NCBI GenBank assembly: GCA_028551475.1
Contig: CM052357.1
Coordinates: forward strand, 2,976,001 to 3,040,000
Source: Casuarina equisetifolia
Lineage: Eukaryota > Streptophyta > Magnoliopsida > Fagales > Casuarinaceae
Length of the DNA stretch: 64,000 nucleotides
Reading direction: 5' to 3'
Below are positions 14,001-25,620 of this stretch, piece after piece; positions within the stretch are counted from its first letter, which is position 1; every line of letters starts with the position of its first letter. The position numbers and the translations under genes were made by a program. The notes beneath the pieces are model-generated. The model was not told the origin of the DNA. It searched no databases and saw only the letters and a program-made list of their open reading frames with translations.

Positions 14001-15844
14001 ACTACCAAACAATGGAAAAAGCCAACATGAACAGCATGTACTTCAGATGAGACATAGGCATAGTAAATGGTCAGGACCAAGAGTATATATTTAAACAATC
14101 TAAAAAGCACTGAGTTGGAGAATACCAATCATACATAGTTTATAGTAGATAGCAACTTTCTAATTGCCCCCATAGAAGTCTAAAAGGGGAAAACCAAATA
14201 TTTGACCTCTGCAAAAGTAGAGCAATCACAGATAACTGCTGAAATTTCCTTTCACAGTTCCAAGGGGAACACTATTGAAACAGTTAAAAGGAATACTTAA
14301 GCACCAACCATTAACAGAGAAATAAACAATAAAAATGAATGCAACTCACGCATTCATATAGAAATCTAAAAGGATTCGGAATAAAATAAGGAGAAACCAC
14401 ATCTGAAAGGACCATCAATTGCTCCATATGGTCCAGGTACTTCCTAGGAATCAATTTAACATAAAACAGAAATGATAGAAAGCAAAATATACCTCTGTAG
14501 CAGAAATCGTGATTATACACTCATCACGATCATCCTTGGTATCATCCACTTCAATACGTGCACCACTAGCCTGTCTTATACTTTTGATAGTACTCCCTCC
14601 CTTGCCAATGACACGCCCAATCTTGTCAAAAGGACACAAAACTCTTACGACTAACTCCTCAGACCGTGTGGCACCACCAAATCCAGATACCACAGAAAAG
14701 GCAGATGAATATATAGGCCATGCACTCCCAGCATCTGCATAACCCTGGAGGTCCTGTACATTTGTGGCACCCATGATTGGAGGAACAGATCTAGGAGTGA
14801 CAATCGGATCTGCACTTGTATATAGCCCACCAGGTGGATAAAGAGGGACATCTGATGGGATGATGATGCTTGGAGGAGCTTCTGGTACTGTTGTCTCAAG
14901 AGGTATCTCTTCCCTCGGAGTGAACTTGTACATAATTGCGGAAACTGCAAACAGAGCTCTTTTCACTGCATCTGGATCGCCAGAAATCTATTCATGTGAT
15001 GAAAGAAAAATAAGGCCCACAAAGATCATAAAAAGTCAACCCAGAGAAAAAATCTATACTGAAGATCATAACTACATATTTCACTTTGTGCATAAGATCC
15101 AATTACCAGCACTAAAACTTGTTGTGCAATGAAGAAAGGTAAATAAGTGTTCCACACTAACTATTAATCAGGATGCCACTACGTATACAAAGAGTGTACC
15201 ATAAACTGGAAACAGAAAAAATAAAACTCAATATTTAGCTATTTTAGATTACTAACCTGGACAATATTGTCGAAGTCCAGAGCACATGAATGAGTTGGGT
15301 CAGCGGCATCCTTAGATATGACCTTAATGTTTGTTCTGGTCTTGCTTCTCAATTTCTTTATTGTGGCTCCAGCCTTGCCAATAATATTTGCAGACTGGCT
15401 AGATGGAACAAGAATTTGACATTCCACCTTATTCTTCTGCTTCTTGTCAGAATCTCCAAGACTGCCAACAGCATTTGTAATTGCTGAATGAACTTTGAGA
15501 AGAGCATCCTGAGCAGCGCATAGAGATGCCCTGTCACTGAACTCATCATCAACCTCAACCTCTTCCTTCTCCTTAACACGACCATAGATTATGATAACAC
15601 GGTCCTTAGCACCAGGATAAGGATCCACAACCTTAACTTTTGCTCGAGTCTCCTGCCGTATCAAATTTATCACTTTTCCACTCTTACCAATGACACTCCC
15701 AATAACTCCATCTGGGCATAGTATTCTATAAATAACGAGTTCATCATTGCCTTTGTCATCTTTTTCATTCATCCGTCTCCTCTGATTCTTATTATCCACA
15801 TCATGACCCTTCTGGGGACGAGATCGCTTGCCAGTCTCCCCCAT
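11028..15844 (-). CDS. Five-KH-domain RNA-binding protein (At4g18375/HEN4-like)
   Basis: Seven coding exons on the minus strand: 15844-15257, 14987-14493, 14001-13762, 13682-13416, 12685-12630, 12538-12442 and 11159-11028. They join in frame to 624 residues. Five KH domains each show the GxxG RNA-binding loop: GKSG (53-56), GKAG (156-159), GKGG (324-327), GKSG (404-407) and GKGG (570-573). The order is two KH, a Pro-rich linker (about 220-300), two KH, a Ser/Gly-rich linker (about 470-545), then the last KH split by the 1.28-kb final intron. The basic N-terminus could be a nuclear localisation signal. Plant relatives act in pre-mRNA processing and in flowering or stress control; the specific role here is inference. 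The start has only short 5'UTR sequence before an intron acceptor. The gene is divergent from NAA38. Confidence 0.92.
11714..12270 (-). repeat. Tandem duplication inside the last KH intron
   Basis: Two consecutive units, about 11714-12027 and 12028-12270, share most of their length, including a block running from TTTCCAAGATATCC to a CTCTGTTGAG motif and then a second block up to a TCTGAAAAAAG motif. The first unit is longer because it carries a 62-bp insertion, listed separately. The repeat lies wholly within the intron before the final coding exon and does not touch splice sites. Confidence 0.8.
11850..11911. mobile_element. 62-bp mini inverted-repeat element
   Basis: The segment begins TGATGTGGGTCCAT and ends with its exact reverse complement, so it has perfect 14-bp terminal inverted repeats. 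It is flanked by TTGAG and ATGAG, a 4-bp identical (5-bp near-identical) duplication. The sister repeat unit at 12028-12270 has only the empty site. It is most simply a very small non-autonomous DNA transposon or an internally deleted MITE; the superfamily is not assignable from this alone. Confidence 0.7.
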
Positions 15845-15866
15845 TTTTTGAAGTTTATATCAGCTT

Positions 15867-16471
15867 CTGAAAGTGCAAAACAGGTTCAAGATTAAACACA
15901 TCCACAGTTAGTAATATGTACTATATAACCCAAGCCAGTTGGTATATTCAAAAGTCCAATTTTTTCCTTTAAATGAAAACTCACGATTTACCAGATTCAT
16001 TAAGCCCAAACTTAAGTTTCCACTGGACTCGTACTTTTAATCTAATAGTCCTTTTTATTTTGCATTCTTTTTCTCAGCGACGAAACAATGCTTCAAAGAC
16101 GAACAAGTCGAAAACTCACAAAACCCAAACAAATTAACCTTGCCGTGAACAAAAACTACGCAAACTGCCGGCGCACGCGAACAGAACCTTGAACGACAAT
16201 CGCATACAAATTCCACCGGAACCCAGATGAACTAAAAGAAAATCAAAGGCAAAGAAAACCCCAAGCAAAATTCCCACAAAAAATCCCTCAAAATCAAAGA
16301 AAAAATCAATGCTTGAACCAGCTTACACGCCGCGGAAAACAGATAGAGAGAAAGATCAGCGCTTACCCAAAGGTTTATCAGCACGAATATCTCCGCACCA
16401 CAGAAATAAAATTAAAACAACCAACACCCAATTCTCAAAACACAGTTATAAAGAGTCTCGGAGAAGCATAC
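15867..16471 (-). other. 5'UTR intron of the KH gene
   Basis: On the minus strand a donor (AAG then GTATGC at 16471) and an acceptor (TTTCAG just before 15866) bracket a 605-bp AT-rich interval. The acceptor lies 22 bases before the KH start codon. The implied leader exon begins at 16472 and extends upstream through the GA/CT repeat. Splicing is inferred only from site quality. Confidence 0.55.
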
Positions 16472-16477
16472 CTTGTC

Positions 16478-16479
<2 letters not shown>

Positions 16480-16534
<55 letters not shown>
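16480..16534. repeat. (GA)n microsatellite in the KH leader
   Basis: About 27 uninterrupted GA units read on the plus strand, therefore (CT)n in the KH transcript leader or core promoter, just upstream of the inferred 5'UTR intron. CT/GA tracts are common in plant 5'UTRs and can bind GAGA-type BPC factors. Confidence 0.95.
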
Positions 16535-16539
<5 letters not shown>

Positions 16540-16639
16540 CTGTGGATTCTACCGTAAGCCTCTCTGGATTACCCTACTTGATGGTTTTTGCTCTACGACC
16601 ATCCTCTCTTGGATGTTCCTGTCGTTTTGAATCACCTAC

Positions 16640-17230
16640 AGTACGGCTTATCTTATTAATAAAGACAAATTTTCTTTTTCTTTTTCTTTTTTTATGAGAG
16701 ACAAATTTTATTAATAAAACTAAAATTAGGCTGATAAATCATACCTTTTATCCCTGAAAAACCTACATTTAAGCTTCACAACTTGTATCTAATTATATTA
16801 ACAATATTATGTAGACTTGACTTTACAATGGTCTAATTAACAAGACTTATCTAATCAAAAGTGGTAGAGCTAGGCAATTGTTATGGGTATATACTTAAGT
16901 AGAACACTAAATGATAAAATTAATTTTAATATAGAGTCAGCTTTAAATGATATAAAATTAAGTGAAATAAATCCAAAATAACATAAATGTCTTATTAGTA
17001 AGTCCAAAACGACATCACTTTAAATATTTCTCAAAAACTACACCGTCTTCATTTATTGAAAACAAAATAAAACCTGTATTGGGTCATTCTTGAGCCTAAC
17101 AAAGTTCTACAAAAATATGTAATGGTTTAAATTTTCTTCAATTATAAGTTAGTAAAATTCGAGATCTCTTAATTTTAAGTTTATAAATTGGGTGTATGTA
17201 TAAGAAATAAATAAATAAAACACTTTCTTC
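16640..17230. promoter_or_regulatory. Divergent promoter region between KH gene and NAA38
   Basis: AT-rich interval between two genes transcribed away from each other. It should contain both promoters. I see no single convincing TATA box, and no other gene. Confidence 0.4.
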
Positions 17231-17337
17231 CTCTTGGTCATATAACAGGCCAGGCCGTGACACGATACTCAAGGAACCGGGTATACTAGGTTGTCGTGCC
17301 AGGACGAAGTTGTTCTGGAGCTCCAGAACGGAGGCCG

Positions 17338-18496
17338 ATGATCTTAGAACGACCAGAAGTGGCCGGATCTTCTTTCTGTTCGGGACTGCTGTCTAAAAAG
17401 TTCTGCAGGTATAGAACTCTTTGTTTTTATGTTTTCTGTTCTTTATTCGTAATTTCCTTCCTTCTGGGATTAAGCCCACAAGTTTTTTTTTTCCCTTTTT
17501 TTTTTAAAAAATGTTCTGGGTTGGTTTCCTTGTTTTTCCTTTGAGTGTGTTTTGTTTCTTGTGTTGTTGATGCATCGGTTGAAAGTTTGTAGAGTTGTGG
17601 GAACTTTTAGGAGTTTTAGACAGCGCAAGACTCTGTATTTTAGTAGAGATTTTGGGGTGTAGAAACGAGGATTTTCTCAATGCGTTCTGAGAATTACACT
17701 TCTGTGCTTTTATTCTGGGTCTCATTTGGGCGTTTAAGCATCTTATTGCAAATGGTTCTTAGTGTTGTCGAAGCTTGAAAAGATCTCGGTTTGGGAGAGA
17801 CTGGGAGGATGCTGCGACGGGAATTTCCATTGGTGTGTTGGTTTATGCTTGAATCATTATCAGTGTACTGGCACCTTATTTTAAATAAATAATTAGGCTT
17901 TCAAACATAGTATCGAAGTACAAGTCAGGAAGTCAAGTGCAGTAGAGACGGTGTATTACCCTCATGCCGAAACCTACAACCTACCTTACATTGTAGAGAG
18001 TGTCCCATAAAGTTTAAATCATGTTTGAGAAACGTCTTTAAAATTAAAGATATGTCTCCCTTCGTAAAAGCTAGTTTCAGGTAAAAGTAAACTTCTTTAT
18101 AGTTTAAGAAGAAGATTTGTTTTGTTGTGCTGTGTTGTAGGATGATTTGTCGTGTTAACCTTCTGTAAAAATGACAAATTGCTGAATTGAGACAGCCCTG
18201 AGTGAGTGGAAAGGAAGTAAGGGACAGCTTTGGGAAATCAATTCTGTCCTAGATTTGTGATGAGACACTGAAGAGTAGTGGAAGTGAATTCTGTCAAAGT
18301 AGTTGCAGAACCTTATCTTTGTCTATCAAGATCATAGATACTTACTCTGCTAGTAAATCAAGGAATCAGTTGGTTTGCGTACTCTGTTTTTGAAGGATAG
18401 TTTCTGGGTTCAGGACATTACCATTGGTGATTTTGAGACAAGTAACACTTTCATATTGCTTTTCTTTTTCTTTCTTTTTACAGAAATAGTTATTGA
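17338..18496 (+). other. Possible 27-codon uORF across the NAA38 leader intron
   Basis: An ATG at 17338 opens a frame to the inferred donor (TGCAG/GTATAG, exon ending at 17408) and, after splicing to 18484, ends at TGA 18494-18496. That is 15 bases before the main ATG. It exists only if transcription starts upstream of 17338 and the inferred 1,075-bp intron (17409-18483) is used. Confidence 0.35.
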
Positions 18497-18511
18497 TTCA
18501 AGTGTAAGGGC

Positions 18512-18850
18512 ATGGAACGAGAAGCAGAGAAATCCCCAGTTCAGGGAGAAAGTTCTGATGGGTGTCACACAAACGGTTCAGAGTTTGTGAATCGGGTGAG
18601 GAGTCTATTGTATCGCCAAATGTTGGTGGGAATTAAGGATGGAAGGTTTTTCTTGGGCAATTTCCATTGCATGGACAAGCGAGGAAACATAATTCTCCAA
18701 GATGCTGTGGAGTACCGCAGCACCAGACGCTCATCTCCTTCTCCAATGGAACAGCGGTGCCTTGGTCTCATCCTTATCCCTTCTTCTTGCCGTTCCTCAT
18801 GCCATGTAGACTGTTCTATTGAAGAGCAGCTATCACTGCTGAAGTTTTAG
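18512..18850 (+). CDS. NAA38: NatC auxiliary subunit NAA38 (LSMD1-type LSM-like protein)
   Basis: A single coding exon of 112 residues. The core from about residue 29 to 95 is an Sm/LSM-like fold: an Sm1-like part with LVGIKDGRFFLGNF and a following GNIILQDAVEY strand, then an Sm2-like CLGLILIPSS. Length and motif order match the small third subunit of the NatC N-terminal acetyltransferase (NAA30-NAA35-NAA38), which acetylates nascent proteins starting Met-Leu/Ile/Phe/Trp at the ribosome. The N-terminus is acidic and not conserved. A strong acceptor (TTTTTACAG at 18483) lies 28 bases before the ATG, implying a leader exon near 17230-17408. Convergent with DEG5. An LSM RNA-splicing role is less likely given the divergent Sm2 part. 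Confidence 0.85.
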   Translation: MEREAEKSPVQGESSDGCHTNGSEFVNRVRSLLYRQMLVGIKDGRFFLGNFHCMDKRGNIILQDAVEYRSTRRSSPSPMEQRCLGLILIPSSCRSSCHVDCSIEEQLSLLKF

Positions 18851-20061
18851 AAATCAAGAGTAGTTCTGAAACTTCACAAGTTCTCTGCTTGAATCAATGT
18901 GATAAGAATTTGCTTGTGATTATATTATTTTCCATTGAAAGAGTAACTTGAGTGTTTTTGCATCAGGTAATAGAAGGAATACCACTGTAATTGTTGCTTG
19001 AAATGATAATGAGTGAGGCAGTTAAATTTATGATTGTCCAGGTTTTCTCTGGTTGCATGCTAGAGTTTATTCTGTTACCTTCTACTCTTCCGTATAGGGA
19101 GTTGGGTGCATATGATTGTTAAAGAGTGCGTGTACCTTCAACTATGGTTTTAAATGTGGACTCCATACCTGAGGCGAAGCTGCTTATGGGATTGAGTTTC
19201 CGAATTCAACCTTTACAACGATTGATGGTTATTGGTTTTGGTTTTTGACCTCCCATCGGTTACTTTTGGAGCATTTTGCAAGATATGCTCTGCTAGTTGG
19301 ATGAATCTCAGTAGTGAAGGGACTTCTTGATGAAATTTATCTGGCAGCTCTAGAAACTTACTGCAATTCAGGAGATCCTGCAATTTTCATACTGCAATAT
19401 ATTTTCTTTGAGTATTGGTAACTTCTTGTGATGAGCCCCAAAGCTGGTTTGAGTAAATTGCTGAGTGATAGACGAAGGAAACTTTATCCCGAGCGGTGTA
19501 AATTATCAGTGTCTTTTAGGATTGTTGTGAGATTTGTAGATTTGTGCTATCATTAACATCCAACAAAGGATACCCCTCCAAAGATGTCAGATGATTCAAG
19601 GAAGGAACGTGGATTGAAAATTACTGCTGCATCGATCCGCAACAGAAGACCATTTGCGATTCTTCAGACATGCCAATTATATTGATGAGACAGGAAGCAA
19701 TAATTTTCCTATAGTTCTAAAGGATTCTTGAGGGATTGGTATGGCCTTATTCTGGATTTATTTTATAGCTAAGGAGTCAAAGATTTGCATTTCTCCATTC
19801 ACAATCTTGGTCGCGAACTCCAGAAAATTTCTACAAAGAAGGGAGGAATGCATTTGCAGTTCATCTTCTTCCTATGATTCCTTACAATGCCTGAGGCTGC
19901 ATTCTGATTTCACTTAAATTAGGTCAAATTTTGGTTAGACTAATAGAAACCTGCAACTAAAGATTCATCGAGCCTTGGAGCTTGAAGCTTTTTTCCAAAT
20001 GGTCTAATGTAAGAAGTCGGATGAGGCTTATGCATTTGTTTGATATAATTGCCAAACATGA
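18851..20061. other. Convergent intergenic region, NAA38 and DEG5 3' ends
   Basis: About 1.2 kb that must hold the 3'UTRs of both genes. Only short open frames occur (for example a 33-codon one from 19584); none has recognisable features. Confidence 0.5.
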
Positions 20062-23000
20062 TTAAAACCTGTTATTAGAAGATGTTCCATATACAATAAG
20101 GTAAGGTACAGTACGAACAATGGTGTCGACTGGCACTGCAAAATTAACACCAGATGATAATCCTGTCCCTGCAATACAATGACAAATCAAAATCATTCAA
20201 ACTGAGTTAAATCACTTTGCCTCTAGCATTGCCACTATGTGTTGTATATGGAGGAAAAGGTCTGTGAATTTGAAGTTTTCAAATGATAAAGATTCTATGA
20301 ATTGTAAGTTTCACGTCTACAAGAGAAACATATACTACTAGGTCTAATCTGTAAGAGCTTTCACTATAAGTGAAAAGATGGGTCTTCAATAATTCCGCAA
20401 CAAACAGCATGTTTGGTTCTGGATTAAAAGTCGCTTTTTGGGGCAGGGTTGTAGAGAAAAAGAGAGATCATATGCATGGTTTCCCTTTCTATGATACAAT
20501 TCTAAAGAAACAAATAAATGAAAGAGTTTCTGTTTCACCTTTGCGAGTAAAAGTTGCTGTATTAACTCCAATAACATGGCCGTATGAATCAATTAGCGGC
20601 CCACCTGAATTACCTGTAAAGATTCCATCATAGAAGCTTCAAACTCATTTCATAAATACAATTCCTTTTAGAGTTCACAATGACTGGAATTGAAATCTAA
20701 ACCCCTATCAGAAACCAGAAAGAATTGTCAATTGAAATTAGACAGTTTTCATATTCGACAATGCATCATCAGCTATGCGGTCTCAACCAAAGGGAAAAGC
20801 ATCTGTCCAAAATTAGTTTCTGTAGTAACTTAGCATTTGAGATTCTTCTTAGATGTTCTTCATCTAGTACTTGAATCAAGATGATATCTGTGTCTGCTGG
20901 ATGGCGCGTCTGTGTTCATAGTAGCTCATAATATTTGTCGATTGTTTCTTACAGTGACAACAAAATGAGGACCGCAGGATGTGCCTTATTGTTTGCAAAA
21001 ATTTTAGTAGTCTGATTAAACATGCTTCAGTGAAAAGAAAAGTCAGTAACCATATAACAGAAAGATGCTGGATTCATATGATCTTCACCATATAACATAA
21101 AGGAATGACTACGAGGAATTTCACAGAAAGACAAAGGAAACAGAAGTTACCTGCATTTATAGCAGCATCTGTTTGAATAGCTCCACGAATAGCACTTCCA
21201 TTTGGTGAAGGTATCTCCCTGCCTAATCCACTGATCACCTGCAAGATTCAAGTAACCATGCGTAAATTTTATGTTTTCGGCTGTTCTTAGAGGATTGTTA
21301 TCAAAAGAATCTCCCGGTAATCTGTGAAAGAAAACTCATTGAGTTTAAACCAGTTATAGAAGATGTACCACACTAAGAGAAAGGAATATGCTTAATTTAC
21401 TGACCAAAGTACTCCACAAAATCATTGTATAGCTGTGATATTGCATGGTTTTCTGTGATCTAAAATTCTTTTTGGTTGAGATTGCGTGTATACCAGTCAT
21501 ATTAGAATATTACCCCTGTTGTTAGAGTGTTCTCATATCCAAAAGGATTGCCAATGGCAAAGCAGCTCTGACCCACATGTAAATTTTGAGATGTGCCAAG
21601 AACAACAGGCTTCAATTCATACCCCTCAACATCAACCTGCATATGATATTAGGTTAGGCATCACCAAACAAGTATAATTTTACATAATCCAAACAAGTAC
21701 AGTAATTTAGTCATGTGAAGGAGAAATAGGGAAATGTGCCCTTGGAAATCTCTTTGAAATCTCACTTGTTTATGCAACATTAATCATTAATCAACATAAT
21801 CAAAACAATGATTTCATCTTACGTGCACGGGGTAGCTCAAAATATGAATCAGCTTCTATCTTCCATTAAGTCAATAGTTTTGAAAAGAATTAAAATTATT
21901 CTAAAAAAGCTAGCTTACCCATGATAAATATCGGAGGTCAAAACAACGACTACAAAGCCAGGCCCACGATATACATCCTTGGAAGTGTAAAATCTCACTT
22001 CTTTATATCAAGTTTTAATTTTTTAGTACAGTTCAATGTGATATTGTGCAGTAGCAATAATTGAGCATTTCTGTCATTTTCTGGGCAATAAAAGATTGCC
22101 ACGCATAATACATGCAGTCTTCAAGAGAGGTTCAACGATTATAATTTGCTAACAACTGTTTTCAGGACTTAAAATCAAGGAAAATATTGATAATTTAGAG
22201 TGCTTTATTCAGAAGAAAAATGCAATCATGAGAACGAAGACCAGAAAATTGTTTAATTTATCTGAAGCATTTTTATAGGTGTCTAAAGTTTAAGCATTAG
22301 ATCATGGAATTATCTTTTTAATTGCAGCTTCTTTGTAGTGAAAGTGTACTATGTCTACACCAGTTGGGAAAAGTAATTGAAAGTACATTGAAAATTACTC
22401 TATTGAATACCTCGAGGACAGCCAGATCATATGCTGGATCAAAACCAACAATCTTGCCCTCCCTGGAAAAGCCATTACCTCCAGCATCTACCAGATAAAC
22501 CTGTAAAAAGGACACAAAGAAAAATTCCGTTCTTAGAGAAAAGGTTAAAAAGAATGAAAAATTGTTTGTTTAGTCCACTCATAGCCATGTAAGGAGAAAG
22601 TTAAACAACAATAATAATGCAAAGAAAAGGACTAAAACCTTACAACGCTGTAATCCGCTCCCATCTGTAGCCAATTTAGCTACAACATGGTAATTCGTGA
22701 CCTGTCATGCACAAAACAATGGCTTGCTTAACAGAATTGGAGGGAGCACACAATTAGCTATAAGACCATATCCAGCTGCATTGGAGATATGCATATAGCT
22801 AATATAAAATATTCAAACGTACAACATTAGACATTGATTAATTTTCAAGAGAAAAGTTATACATGCAGGTACATGAGCAAGCAGGTAATGTAACATTCCG
22901 TGTAAGGACTTTACTGCGAATTTATTCCTTCTTTACTCAATTTTTAAGTCTTTTAGGTACGTTTAATCATCAGTGCAAACCAGGTTCCATATAATGTTCC

Positions 23001-25033
23001 CTTCTGCAAGGACACTCTGAAAAGAATACAAGCATCACCAGTGATGTTTGCAGATACAGAAAACAAAGAAGAAGTTGCATATAACACTACAAGATGGATT
23101 CAAATACCAGAATAGAAGAAGAGAACGCTTACAATGTGACCAAACTTATCCCAGATGAATCCTGAACCTGAACCTTCAACTTTTGCATTTTCATACTCAG
23201 TAAGAGTGATGTCACTGGAAGAGGTCTTGGGACTTGTAGCTATTTCAAGGTCCTTTATGAACACAACAGAAGGTGATGTTTCCTGCAAGTCAAACATGTC
23301 TCTGCCTGTTAAATTAACAAACAAATGCACGCATGATATACATGAAACTTACATAAATATACCCCTCCCAAAGCATAAAAGTTAAAGGAGAACAGAATAA
23401 GAAATTCGATTGATAGTCAGTTTGTCTTGAGGAACCTTTAAGGGAATGACTTCGCAAGGCCATTCCCTTTTTATCAATGCAGTAGCTCTTTGGTGGAGGT
23501 GTCCTTATTGTGGTGAAGACACACTTCTAATGGTTAGTTAACCAACTACATCGATAAAGAATACACAACCACAACCAAGAGACAAGTATTCACATGGCTC
23601 AGCACTAAAACTTACATCCACCATCAATCCAATGGGGAAGAAATTCACACAATTGAAGAAACCACAATGTTGAAATGTATGGGCTGTTGTATAGGTGTTT
23701 AGGTTCATAGGGCCGCGGATCTTTAGTCAGGCCCATGATCAAGTAGCAAACCCGCTACTGTACAGTACCTTCTCCCTCAGATCTATAATGCAGTTTTCAT
23801 CGTTTCTGCACAAATCTGGCTTTTAGCACACAACAAGGAGGTGTTAGCACTTATCATTCTAGAAAATGTTGTACAGCCCAATCCCCCCAGCTCTTACAAT
23901 CTCACCCTTCCATACTGTGTTTATGTAAGCATATAGACTATGAAAGCACGCCAAAGAGGAAAATTTTTCAACAAAAAGACTTGGAAACAAACTCGTAATT
24001 TTATTACAAAAACTCCCTCCTCATTGTGACTGAACGCTTCGGGGCTTTAAGCCCACTGAAGTTCTAGCATCCTTCCTGCACAGACAGGAAAAACCTAGTT
24101 TCTAGTCTCCCTTTTAGATCAACTGGAAGGTCAAAACAACTAGAACTAAGCTAAAATTTCAGGAGGCTATCATTCGGATCGTATTCTTAATATCCAATCA
24201 TTAGCTCTTGTTCAAACTCCATTTAATGACCTTTAAATTTTTCAGGAGGCTACTTAATTCACCTTTAAAGGTGAAGAATACCTACTCTTGGCAATGCAAG
24301 AGATTTTACTCTTCGGTGGCTTAGAATCCTCCAGCCCCTGCACTTAATCCCACTATTCGGAAGTGCATTATTTGAAACTGGGTTCCTGTATCTTGGTCCT
24401 GTCTCATGTGGAAGGATTTCTTCTTTGACGCTGAAGGGTTTTGCATCAAACTATTGTCCCTTCTGTTTGGATTTTTGTTATTATTAATTTAACCACTCAA
24501 ACAGGAATTTGATTAAACACCAATCCATCACTTGAATAACAACAAAAAAGATTCCTATTCTAAAATGCTTCTGCCAATAATCACTAAGAACCTCTAACCC
24601 ACCCGTGGAACAGCCATGAACATTGATCATTTGTAAAAGATAGTACGAAATCTCCTTCCCATCAAATTATTCAAGTGCTGACAACAGAACCTAATGGGTG
24701 ATCCCAAAGACAATCAGTTTCAGAACAGCAGTAAACATGTCCACAGAAAACAACAAACACAGAAAAAGAGACCTGGAAGAGACGCGTGACCCGGTCTTCT
24801 TCTTCATCAAGTTCATCCTCCTGCTGCTGCTGGGCAAGTGCAAGCTCAAATGAAAGTGGAGAAGAACTGGGTGTACTGAAACTGAACAACGAAGCCACTA
24901 AAACGGCTGGACCAAGAACTATCGACCTTCTCCTGGCAAGGAAGCTCTTACTCTGAGGCGCATTTAAGGAACAGGTTGTACTGTGGATTGGACAGGAAGT
25001 CATCTGCCAGAGGGAACCCACTACCATCACCAT
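20062..25033 (-). CDS. DEG5: Protease Do-like 5, chloroplastic (thylakoid-lumen Deg protease)
   Basis: Eight exons on the minus strand: 25033-24773, 23282-23133, 22701-22639, 22500-22411, 21636-21514, 21238-21151, 20613-20539 and 20168-20062. They join in frame to 318 residues, close to the known plant protein. The catalytic triad is present: His142 in TNYHVV, Asp183 in YDLAVLE and Ser261 in GNSGGPL. The N-terminus has a transit peptide followed by ARRRSIVLG and a hydrophobic stretch, a twin-arginine-like lumen signal. An acidic EDELDEEED patch starts the mature part. It has no PDZ domain, as is typical of DEG5. The family member pairs with DEG8 in the lumen to cut photodamaged PSII D1 protein. 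The first ATG after the upstream in-frame TTG was taken as the start. Intron 1 is large (1.49 kb). Confidence 0.93.
23283..24772 (-). other. Large first intron of DEG5
   Basis: A 1,490-bp intron, by far the longest of the gene. It contains sequence less AT-rich than neighbouring introns (about 23500-24120) that may be old transposon debris, but I found no terminal repeats, target duplication or coding remnant that would prove it. Confidence 0.4.
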
Positions 25034-25620
25034 GTTACTTCTTGCTTGCACGGATGGAATCCAACTGTCCAACTGATGACTGTTTCCTCTATTGATTTCT
25101 TTTTACGTGGCTCAGAACAAAAGCTTGTCTTCTAGGATGGATTTCATATTTTCTACTTTATCCAACTGTTTGGGTTAGCAAATGATGTCGTAAGCTATTT
25201 CATTGGAGTGAATCTAACTTGTTTAAAATCCAAGAAAATAAAGATTGAGAATTCGCCTAAAGTCAGTAGAAGTTCTCGATTTCCTTTCTTAATTATAATA
25301 ATAGATATCGTAATTTTCTTTTTTGGTGGTATTGGGTTTCACGAGTTCCTTAATTTGTTTTTTGCGTTTATTTATATCCAAAGCATGTGAATAATTTTTA
25401 TTAAATACAAATAATACAATTAAAGCTTCAGCTAGTTGTTTTTATTTTCTTCATTTTTCCTCTTCCCTTTCTTTCTTGATCCTACGGCATTTGGACAGAG
25501 ATAAAATGGAAATTTTGTATATAAAAATAAAATACTAGTTTTATACATTAGAGTTTTATTTGAATTGATCGTAAATACGAGATATAAAATTATTGTCATT
25601 TAGGAAACTGTCATAACAAT
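25034..25620 (-). other. DEG5 upstream region
   Basis: AT-rich DNA between the DEG5 start and the left LTR of the decayed copia element. It should hold the DEG5 leader and promoter. An open frame at 25208-25390 is low-complexity and not supported as a gene. Confidence 0.4.
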
